DNA from: Saprospiraceae bacterium | GTDB taxonomy: Bacteria > Bacteroidota > Bacteroidia > Chitinophagales > Saprospiraceae | Direction: 5' to 3' | Length of the DNA: 13,853 bases | Assembly: GCA_015494245.1 (NCBI GenBank) | Contig: WGBN01000182.1 | Coordinates: 1-13,853 of the forward strand | Shown here: in pieces, positions 1 to 7,000 of the stretch | Numbering within the stretch: position 1 is the first letter of the stretch | Layout: each line of letters begins with the position of its first letter | Program-made: the position numbers and the translations under genes | The notes under the pieces: generated by a model | The model's database searches: none | Seen by the model: the letters and a program-made list of their open reading frames with translations, nothing else | What the model was told of the DNA's origin: nothing

Positions 1-31
1 AAGCGCCCCCTGCCCGAAAGGGAGGGGGCGC
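1..31 (-). terminator. Intrinsic terminator-like hairpin after the Fic gene
   Basis: The 8-base arm 3-10 (GCGCCCCC) pairs perfectly with 24-31 (GGGGGCGC). T11-A23 extends the stem, and a further CCC/GGG pair (13-15 with 20-22) closes a GAAA-type loop, leaving G12 bulged. Read on the minus strand, it lies 8 bases past the Fic stop codon and is followed by TT at the window edge, so any U-run is cut off. The stem strength and position fit a rho-independent terminator, but the tail cannot be seen. Confidence 0.6.
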
Positions 32-38
32 CTGCCAT

Positions 39-1112
39 TCACACCATTTGGAGGTGCTCTTTCAGAGACCGTTTGGCGGCCTCTGCGACGAGGCGATAGA
101 AATGCTCGGGCTCGTTGTCCTTTTGGACAGCTTCGAGGGCCTTGTAGTAGGCCATGCGCGAATTGTGGTCGCCCTTCAGAATGACGATGGGGTAGCCGTA
201 TTGCAGCAGGATGAAGTTCATCACGAGGCGTGCGGTACGGCCGTTGCCGTCTATGAAAGGGTGGATGCTGACCAGGCGTTCGTGCATTTCGGCGGCGAGG
301 AGCACCGGATGCATTTCTTTGCGAGCTTCGCCATACCAGGCGAAGTAGTCTTCCATGAGTTTGTCCAACAGCCAGGGCTGTGGAGGAACGTGTTCGCTGC
401 CCGTGATACGCACGGGCACTTTGCGATAACATCCTGCATGCTCGGGATGGATGCTTTTGAGGATGATGCTGTGCAGCTCGAGCAGCAGGCGTTTGTCGAG
501 GCGTATGTTTTGTGCGATCAGTTCGTAGAGCATATCCACGGCTTCGGCATGGTTGATGGCCTCGAGGTGTTCGCGCATGCTCTTACCGGCGATGGTGAGG
601 CCTTCGTTGACGACCAATTGCGTCTCCTGCAGCGTGAGCGTATTGCCTTCGATGCGGTTGCTGTCGTGGGTATAGGCAATTTTAAAGTACTCGCGCATTT
701 TGTGCAGGGCGAGCGGATCGAGCGGACGTTTGTCTATCCACTGCCGGTGCAGGGTGGAGACCTCCTTGAGGAGTTCCTGCAGGTCTGTCGGCAGGTCTGC
801 CGGCGTCCCTTCCTGAGCGCGTATGAGGTATTCTATGCGGGATTCTGCCACACTGAGCACCTTGAGGGCCCGGGGCCCATAGCCAACCAGGCCGAGGATT
901 TTTTCGGCCATGCGCAGGGTCAGCACGTCTTCGGGCGGCAGTTGATACAACTGCGCCAACTGGCGGGCCTGCTCTTCGGTAGGCAGGCGTTTTCCATGCT
1001 CGATTTTCGAGAGCAGGGTTTTGTCCATGCCCGTGCGACCGGCTGCTTCGCTCAGGCTGATACCGAGCTGTTCGCGGCTGTTGCGCAGCCAGCGGTGCAG
1101 TTGCTTTTTCAT
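39..1112 (-). CDS. XRE-type HTH / Fic domain fusion protein (putative AMPylase)
   Basis: This 357-residue protein joins an N-terminal XRE-type helix-turn-helix (about residues 5-60; recognition segment LLSKIEHGKRLP at 33-44) to a C-terminal Fic domain. The Fic motif is complete, HPFIDGNGRTAR at 284-295, with the catalytic His284 and the phosphate-binding GNGR. An inhibitory-helix motif SNRIEG at 151-156 matches (S/T)xxxE(G/N), placing it in the class whose inhibitory helix precedes the Fic core, with Glu155 the expected autoinhibitory residue. Such enzymes usually transfer AMP from ATP to a protein hydroxyl in the cytoplasm; the target cannot be read here. The frame stays open to 1223, but that extension runs through a terminator (1182-1214) and the promoter (1142-1172), so ATG at 1110-1112 is chosen. 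The fused HTH suggests self-regulation. A stand-alone regulator or a toxin with a distant antitoxin is less likely because the inhibitory helix is internal. Confidence 0.92.
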   Translation of the reverse strand: MKKQLHRWLRNSREQLGISLSEAAGRTGMDKTLLSKIEHGKRLPTEEQARQLAQLYQLPPEDVLTLRMAEKILGLVGYGPRALKVLSVAESRIEYLIRAQEGTPADLPTDLQELLKEVSTLHRQWIDKRPLDPLALHKMREYFKIAYTHDSNRIEGNTLTLQETQLVVNEGLTIAGKSMREHLEAINHAEAVDMLYELIAQNIRLDKRLLLELHSIILKSIHPEHAGCYRKVPVRITGSEHVPPQPWLLDKLMEDYFAWYGEARKEMHPVLLAAEMHERLVSIHPFIDGNGRTARLVMNFILLQYGYPIVILKGDHNSRMAYYKALEAVQKDNEPEHFYRLVAEAAKRSLKEHLQMV

Positions 1113-1145
1113 ATTTGACAAATTTTGGCAACAAATAATGACAAA
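1113..1145 (-). promoter_or_regulatory. Candidate operator for the XRE-Fic protein
   Basis: Directly before the Fic start lies an 11-bp palindrome, ATTTG-A-CAAAT (1113-1123). Its heptamer TGACAAA (1116-1122) recurs as a direct copy at 1139-1145, 23 bp away, which overlaps the -7 box. Two copies covering the promoter and initially transcribed region are where an HTH autorepressor would bind. The sequence pattern is seen directly; the role is inference. Confidence 0.3.
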
Positions 1146-1172
1146 GGTAAGAAACTTTTTTCTTTCCACAAA
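1142..1172 (-). promoter_or_regulatory. Bacteroidota-type promoter of the XRE-Fic gene
   Basis: On the minus strand, TTTG (plus 1169-1172), a 19-bp spacer and TACCTTTG (plus 1142-1149) match the Bacteroidota consensus TTTG-N19-TAnnTTTG exactly. The start codon at 1112 is about 30 bases downstream of the -7 box. The promoter begins just after the deacetylase terminator, so Fic has its own transcript. Confidence 0.75.
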
Positions 1173-1181
1173 ATCCTCCAC

Positions 1182-1214
1182 AAAAAAAAGCCGCAGAATC
1201 GCTGATTCTACGGC
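1182..1214 (-). terminator. Rho-independent terminator of the deacetylase gene
   Basis: On the minus strand an 11-base arm (plus 1204-1214) pairs with the second arm (plus 1190-1200) across a 3-base AGC loop, with one G-U wobble in RNA. It is followed at once by eight T residues (plus 1182-1189). This is a textbook intrinsic terminator 84 bases past the deacetylase stop. Confidence 0.85.
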
Positions 1215-1297
1215 CTGGAACACTATGGACTTATGATGCTAAGTCTTTCGTCGCGCCGGCAGGCGCATTTTGGACATCTGTTTTTGCCCGCTGCTGC

Positions 1298-1948
1298 TCA
1301 GGCTATTCGGCTGAGTTGTTTGTGGTGCAGCGCCATAGGGGTAAGCGCTTTGAAGGAATAGCCTTCTGCGCTGAAGTGTTTCAGCACTGCGGGCAGCACG
1401 TCCAGTACTTTGTCTTTGGATTTAAGGCTGTCGTGGAAAACCACGATGGAGCCCGGGTTGGCGTATTGCAAGACATTGTTGAAGCACTGGTCGGCAGATT
1501 TGCGCGGGTCAAAATCTCCACTGAGGACATCCCACATGACAATGGTATAATGCCTTTGCAGGAATTGCGCCTGACGGCGCTTCAATTTGCCGTAAGGCGG
1601 CCGGAACAATTCCGATTTCACCAACTTGGCACAGTGGCGCACATTGTGGAAGTAGGGAATGTTCTCAGTCGTCCAGCCATTGAGGTGGTTAAAAGTGTGA
1701 TTGCCTACCTGATGGCCGGCTTCGAGTATGGCCCGGAAGGTATCGGGATGCTTCAAAACATTGTCGCCCACACAAAAGAAAGTGGCCTGAGCGTCGTACT
1801 GCTCGAGCACATTGAGAACGGGCAGCGTAACCTCAGGTACGGGGCCGTCATCGAAGGTCAGATAAAGCTCCTTTTGGTCAGTGTCAATTTTCCAAACAAA
1901 GTTTGGAAAAAGATTTTGAATAAAGGGTGGCGTTTTTGTGAGATACAT
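1298..1948 (-). CDS. Polysaccharide deacetylase family protein (NodB homology domain)
   Basis: The 216-residue protein is almost entirely one NodB domain of the carbohydrate esterase 4 type, a metal-dependent enzyme that removes acetyl groups from N-acetyl sugars. Visible motifs are TFDDGP at 31-36 (Asp33 catalytic base, Asp34 metal ligand), HTFNH at 84-88 (two metal His), RPPYG at 116-120, WDVLSGDFD at 139-147 in place of the usual DxxDW, and the final VVFHDS around 169-174 with catalytic His172. No signal peptide or membrane segment is visible: the domain starts within the first 30 residues, so the protein may act in the cytoplasm or be exported unconventionally. The start ATG at 1946-1948 is the only sensible one; no clear promoter was found upstream. 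It is the first gene of its unit and ends at the 1182-1214 terminator. The natural substrate (peptidoglycan, exopolysaccharide or other) is not determinable. Confidence 0.9.
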   Translation of the reverse strand: MYLTKTPPFIQNLFPNFVWKIDTDQKELYLTFDDGPVPEVTLPVLNVLEQYDAQATFFCVGDNVLKHPDTFRAILEAGHQVGNHTFNHLNGWTTENIPYFHNVRHCAKLVKSELFRPPYGKLKRRQAQFLQRHYTIVMWDVLSGDFDPRKSADQCFNNVLQYANPGSIVVFHDSLKSKDKVLDVLPAVLKHFSAEGYSFKALTPMALHHKQLSRIA

Positions 1949-1988
1949 TTGGCTGTATTTGGGTTGTTAAAACAGATGCCTCTCCGGC

Positions 1989-2021
1989 TTGCGTGCAACT
2001 GGCCGGAAATCCTTACCTTTG
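1989..2021 (+). promoter_or_regulatory. Probable gltX promoter
   Basis: TACCTTTG at 2014-2021 matches the Bacteroidota -7 box TAnnTTTG. A TTG at 1989-1991 stands 22 bp upstream, slightly longer than the usual 19-20 bp spacing, so the -33 element is weak. Transcription would start near 2028, giving a leader of about 190 nt before gltX. Confidence 0.5.
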
Positions 2022-2106
2022 CCCCATGCTATGAATCCTGCTGGTGAATCTGCGTTTTTTGTAGTAACGCATTTCGCTTTGCTTTTGCTGCCTTCGCAGG
2101 CAGTTT

Positions 2107-2189
2107 TTTTTGACAAAAAGTCAAAAACAGACAAATTTCAGGCAAGAGAGGTGCTTTCGTTTTGAGCGCACACTGTTTTTGACAAGAAG
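2107..2189 (+). repeat. A/T-rich gltX leader with hairpin and repeated 14-mer
   Basis: The leader contains an 8-bp perfect hairpin (2107-2114 with 2120-2127, loop AAAAA). Its 5' part, TTTTTGACAAAAAG at 2107-2120, recurs with one change (TTTTTGACAAGAAG) at 2176-2189. The second copy runs into a T-rich run before the gltX ATG. No known riboswitch or T-box features were recognised. It may be only low-complexity leader. Confidence 0.4.
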
Positions 2190-2219
2190 AAAAGGCTCTT
2201 TTTTTTAAAGCAACGCATT

Positions 2220-3743
2220 ATGAGATTGAGATTTGCACCCAGCCCCACCGGTCCTTTGCACATTGGAGGCGTTCGTACAGCTCTGTACAATTTCTTGTTA
2301 GCCCGCAAAGAGGGAGGGACTTTTATTCTGCGCATTGAGGATACCGACCAAACGCGCTACGTGCCCGGAGCGGAAGAATACATTTTGGAAGCACTCCGCT
2401 GGTGCGGCCTGAAACCCGACGAAGGCCCGGGTTTTGGAGGTGCTTACGGCCCCTACCGCCAATCAGAGCGCAAGGCCTTGTACACAGCTTATGCAGAAGA
2501 GCTGGTAGCAAGAGGAAAAGCCTACTACGCCTTTGACACGCCCGAAGAACTGCAGGCAAAGCGGGAAGACTTTCAAAAACAAGGCCTACCCAATTTCAAA
2601 TACGGAGCCGCAGTCAGAATGCAAATGCGCAATAGCCTCAGCCTTCCGGCAAATGAAGTGCAAGAACTGTTGGACGCCGGCACCCCCTATACGCTGCGCC
2701 TCAAGGTGGACCCCGGCAGCGAAGTACTCATCCGGGACCGCATACGGGGCGAGGTGAGGTTTAAGACGGAAGAATTAGACGACAAAGTACTGTTGAAGGC
2801 TGATGGCATGCCCACCTATCACCTCGCCAATGTGGTGGACGACCACCTCATGAAAATCACCCACGTCATACGCGGTGAAGAGTGGCTATCCAGCACTGCA
2901 CATCACGTCTTACTCTATCAGGCTTTTGGTTGGGAGGAGCAGATGCCCGAATTTGCCCACCTGCCACTCATTCTCAAACCCACAGGCAAGGGCAAACTCA
3001 GCAAGCGCGACGGTACCAAACTCGGCATTCCGGTATTCCCGCTTTCCTGGGAGGGCAGCACGCCGGAAGAGTCCTTCAAGGGCTTCCGCGAATTTGGCTT
3101 TGACCCGCGCGCTGTAGTCAATTTCCTGGCCTTTTTGGGTTGGAACCCGGGAACGGAACAGGAAATCTTTTCCCTCGAAGAATTGGTACAGGCTTTCTCA
3201 ATAGAAAAAATCGGAAAGTCCGGAGCCCGTTTTGATTACGACAAGGCTTTGTGGTTCAACCAGCAGTACATTCAGGCCAGCGACAACGCTTATCTGGCAG
3301 AGCAAATACGTCCCATTTTAAAAGAGCACGGGCATGAACCGCCGCAAGAGTGGTTAGAGAAATTTTGCGGCCTGTTGAAAGAGCGCGTTTCGCTGTATCC
3401 CGATTTCTGGGAGCAGGGAAAATACCTCCTGGAGCCGGTCAGGGAGTACGACAGCAAGACCCTGCGCAAAAAGTGGAAGCCCGAGCGTCTGCCCTTATTC
3501 CTCGAAATGACCGCAAGCCTGGAGGCTTTGCCCGATTTTACGGCAACAGCTATTGAGCAAGCCGTGAAAGCATTTGCCGAAAGGCAGCAACTCAAACCCG
3601 GCGAAGTCTTCCCCTTCCTCCGCATCGCATTGACAGGTACTACACGGGGGCCCGGCATCTTCGAAGTGATGGAATTGCTCGGAAAGGAAGAAAGCATCTC
3701 CCGCCTGAAAACAGCCCTGCCTGCATTTCAAGAATTCGTTTGA
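2220..3743 (+). CDS. gltX: Glutamyl-tRNA synthetase
   Basis: This cytoplasmic class I aminoacyl-tRNA synthetase charges tRNA-Glu with glutamate using ATP. The 507-residue length is normal for the bacterial enzyme. The N-terminal Rossmann domain opens with RFAPSPTGPLHIGG, containing the HIGH-type motif HIGG at 14-17. EDTDQTR at 40-46 follows, and the second signature appears as KLSKRDG at 259-265, the usual GluRS form of KMSKS. The region from about 335 onward is the helical anticodon-binding part. Initiation at ATG 2220 places the conserved R-F-A-P-S motif at residues 4-8, as in relatives. There is no GGAGG-like ribosome binding site, only an A/T-rich leader, as is common in Bacteroidota. The gene stands alone, with a promoter at about 2014 and a strong hairpin at 3759-3808. 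Whether it is strictly discriminating or also charges tRNA-Gln cannot be told from this window. Confidence 0.97.
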   Translation: MRLRFAPSPTGPLHIGGVRTALYNFLLARKEGGTFILRIEDTDQTRYVPGAEEYILEALRWCGLKPDEGPGFGGAYGPYRQSERKALYTAYAEELVARGKAYYAFDTPEELQAKREDFQKQGLPNFKYGAAVRMQMRNSLSLPANEVQELLDAGTPYTLRLKVDPGSEVLIRDRIRGEVRFKTEELDDKVLLKADGMPTYHLANVVDDHLMKITHVIRGEEWLSSTAHHVLLYQAFGWEEQMPEFAHLPLILKPTGKGKLSKRDGTKLGIPVFPLSWEGSTPEESFKGFREFGFDPRAVVNFLAFLGWNPGTEQEIFSLEELVQAFSIEKIGKSGARFDYDKALWFNQQYIQASDNAYLAEQIRPILKEHGHEPPQEWLEKFCGLLKERVSLYPDFWEQGKYLLEPVREYDSKTLRKKWKPERLPLFLEMTASLEALPDFTATAIEQAVKAFAERQQLKPGEVFPFLRIALTGTTRGPGIFEVMELLGKEESISRLKTALPAFQEFV

Positions 3744-3758
3744 CGCTTAGGCGACAAG

Positions 3759-3808
3759 ACTCAAAAAGCTTAGCCCGAAGTCCAAAATTCGGGCTAAGCT
3801 TTTTGAGT
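3759..3808. terminator. Perfect 21-bp inverted repeat after gltX, probable bidirectional terminator
   Basis: Arm 3759-3779 is exactly complementary to 3788-3808, with an 8-base loop (3780-3787). The core GCTTAGCCCGAA is flanked by AAAAA on the left and TTTTT on the right, so either strand yields a GC stem followed by a U-run. It starts 15 bases after the gltX stop codon. Confidence 0.8.
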
Positions 3809-4030
3809 TTGCCTTAATACACCCAAAAGCGAAGTAGTTGGGCACATCAGGACAAAGCAACTCGATAAAGTGGACGCAAAGGCGCTGCAAATCGTTGTAG
3901 AGAGGTGTGGATATATTAAAAAATGTGTAGCTTTGTCGGGTGAAGCCCGTCTAATAAAAACCATCGCTTTTTGCTCAATGCTTTTTGCTCTGGGTGATTT
4001 GTCGTAAATAATCCCATAAAATCGCTTTGC
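3809..4030 (+). other. Intergenic leader of the giant surface protein gene
   Basis: No gene is seen in this 222-base stretch. It holds the -7 box at 3928-3935, a small CGGG/CCCG hairpin at about 3937-3949, and an 11-base direct repeat GCTTTTTGCTC (3966-3976 and 3980-3990). The leader from the predicted start to the ATG is about 90 nt. Confidence 0.5.
3928..3935 (+). promoter_or_regulatory. Promoter -7 box for the adhesin/PorP-SprF unit
   Basis: TAGCTTTG matches TAnnTTTG and is the only good match upstream of the gene. No clear TTTG stands 19 bp upstream; TGTG at about 3906-3909 is the nearest imperfect -33 element. A weak -33 could mean the gene needs an activator or another sigma factor, which is inference. 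Confidence 0.45.
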
Positions 4031-7000
4031 ATGAAGAACCGATTACTCTTTACTTCTTTGGTATGTGGTGTCCTTTTTCTGTGGTCTGTCTCTCCGATGC
4101 AGGCCCAGTTTACATTCATGCCCAGTCCCGACACCACTTATTATCTCAACGGAAATTGCCAGGACACCCTGGATTTCAACGGCATGCCTCCTACCGTAAC
4201 CAGCGACATTGGTGCCAACATTCTGACGCCCCCCACCGGCGTGGATCCGGCCCTGACGGGGTATGCCGTAGGCGATGTCATCAATGGCGTTACGGACATT
4301 ACCATAGCCTACATCGCTGCGGATGACATGGGCAACCAGGATACCTTTTATTACGACATCCATTTTGTGGACACCATTCCGCCTGTAATTACAGACCCCA
4401 TACCTGCCGACACTACGGTACTTTGCGCAGGCGATGCACCGGTGGGCTTCCCTCTGAATGCTACCGACAATTGCGATGGTGCCTTACAGGCCATACCCTC
4501 TGACAGCCCCGCCATACCGCCGGCTGCTTGTGGTACTTTGCCCACCACCATTACGCGCACCTGGACGGTTACGGACATGTCGGGCAATACCACTACGGCT
4601 ACCCAGCTCGTCACCATCATGCCCGACACCATAGCGCCGGTCATTGGCACGCTACCGGCCGATCAAACGGTCAGTTGTGAGCTGGCCAATTACAGCCTCT
4701 GGCTGTCGGTACAGCAAAACACCATCCTCAGCACGACCACAGACAACTGCACCTCAGGAGCAGGATACACGCAGTCGCACAACGGGCCGCCGACCTTCGA
4801 CACCAATTGCGGCTCCATCACCGTGCTGTTTACCATTGCCGATCAATGTGGCCTGTTCGATACAGCTTCGGCCACCTATACCATTATAGATACAGTGCCT
4901 CCCGTGCTCATGGGCGTACCGGCAGATACGGTGATTAGTTGTTCGGCAGCCATCCCGCCGGCAGCAGCCGTCACGGCCACCGACAATTGCAATGCTGCAC
5001 CGAGTGTAGTGTTTCAGGAAAACAGCAACCAGACCAACACAGGAGCCTGCTCCGATTACACCTATATCATCACGCGCACCTGGACGGCCTCCGACACCTG
5101 TGGCAATCAAAGCATGGCCACCCAGGTAATTTCGATTGTGGATTTGGAACCACCCGTTTTCTCCGCACCACCGGACACCCTGCTCGCCTGCGGAGCCCCT
5201 ACGGACACCTCTTCTACCGGCAACTTGCTGCCGGCAATGATTACCGACAATTGCAGCAGCAGTTTCACCATCACCTTCTCCGACAGCATGGTGGTGCAGT
5301 CTTGCAGCCAGAATTACGATATCCTGCGCACCTGGACGGTTACCGATGTGTGCAACAACTCCGCCAGCGCTGTGCAAACCATCATGGTGCGGGATACGAT
5401 AGCGCCTTCATTCACACCTCCCCCCGACACCCTTTATCTGGATTGCGTGGATGCCGGCAATCTCAACATCACCGGCCAGCCCACCAATCTGATGGACCAG
5501 TGCGACACGGCAATCACCACTTTCTACCAAAGCAACATCACGGATGTGGTTTGCCAAAACACCTACACCATTGAACGCACCTGGTACGTCCAGGATGGAT
5601 GTGCCAATGTGGACAGCTTCCTGCAAATCATTTACGTCAAAGACACCCTGCCTCCGGCATTCACCCAGCAGGCACAAGACATGACCATAGATTGCAGCCA
5701 GGATATGAACCAAAGTTTTAACGACTGGCTCAGCAATCTGGCTCAAGCTGCAGCCAGCGATGTTTGCACCCCCGACAGCCTGCTCGTCTGGCAGTTGGAA
5801 AACGCAGATGGCAGCACGCCTCCCTCTTTGCCGGCCTCTTGCCAGGGCTATCCGGCCGGAGTGTTTACGACTCAGGACGTCCGTTTTATCGTCATGGATG
5901 AGTGCGGAAATGCCGACACCAGCATGGCGACTTTCACAGTGCTGGATACCCTGGTACCGGTCTTTTTGGTAACACCACAAGATACGACTATAGGCACCGA
6001 CCCGGGCGTTTGCGAAGCGGCCTTTACCATGACACCCTTGCCGGTTACAGAAGATTGCAGCATCCTTCAGCTTTCGCCAAATGTGAGCCAGCTCATGCCC
6101 ATCACTGCCGGCCCGGGCGACTCCCTTGAGGTCATCGTGGACCCCGTGCTTTTCCAGATTCCGGTAGCGGCACCACCTGCCATGGCGACCTCGGATGTTT
6201 CGCTCAACATCAACCTGCAAAACGTAGATGCAGAGCAACCCACGGAGTACTTCCTCGTCTATGGCGAAGACGGTTCCCTGCTTGGCCAGACCAACCCCTC
6301 AGCTCAGCAGTGCGACAGTTCCATCACGGATTTCACCATACCCATGGCTACCTTCAACGACTGGGCAGTTGACGGCCTGGTGGAAATTTCTCTCGTTGCT
6401 TATGACCCGCCCTTCCAGGGAGGCGAATTTTCCATCAACGACATCTGTGGCAACAGCACTGCCGAAGCCACTCTGACTTATCAGGCCATCATGCCCGACG
6501 GCCTCACTTACGAGTACAGCGTGGACGGCAACCCCCGCCAGCCTATTGACCCGAATGCTCCGCCTACAGAGGTCTTTCCCCTCGGCACCAGCAATGTAAC
6601 CTATTACGTCAGCGATTGCACAGGCAATGAGTCTTCCGTCTCTTTCAACATCACCGTAGAAGACAATGAAGCTCCGGTGCTCATCTGCCCTGCCAATCAG
6701 ACAGTGCCCACCGACCCGGGCAGTTGCACGGCCAATACAGAGCTGCCGCTCTTCGTCAACGTCTCCGACAACTGCGGCCTGACGACCTTAGTCAGCCAAA
6801 CGCAGCCCGACATCAACAATGCCTATATCACTTTTACTTACGACCCCAACTTAGATGAAGTGCTGGCCGAAGACCAGTCCTTCCTCTTTGCCGGCCTGCC
6901 ACCCGCAGCCTCCGGCACGGTAACGCTGACCATAGAAATTCTCGGCGACGTGGATGAGCCGGGAGAATACTTTACCATTTACGACCCCACTTTTACACCT

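Noticed and set aside
48..1118. Long plus-strand open frame of 356 codons opposite the Fic gene
   Set aside because: It is the antisense shadow of the Fic gene; the minus frame carries complete Fic and HTH motifs, while the plus product shows no recognisable domain.
39..1223. Longer Fic product starting at 1223
   Set aside because: The extra 37 residues would be encoded across the deacetylase terminator and the Fic promoter and do not resemble the start of an XRE domain.
1316..2047. Plus-strand open frame opposite the deacetylase
   Set aside because: Antisense shadow: all five NodB motifs lie on the minus strand and the plus translation has no recognisable family.
2031..2165. A 44-codon open frame (MNPAGESAFF...) in the gltX leader, starting about 10 bases after the -7 box
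   Set aside because: No ribosome binding site, A/T homopolymer-driven composition, and the start nearly coincides with the predicted transcript start. It could be a leader peptide, but nothing beyond an open frame supports it.
3759..3808. Inverted repeat as an insertion sequence end or attachment site
   Set aside because: It is a single hairpin with an 8-base loop and internal A/T tracts just behind a stop codon, which fits a terminator; there is no transposase or target duplication.
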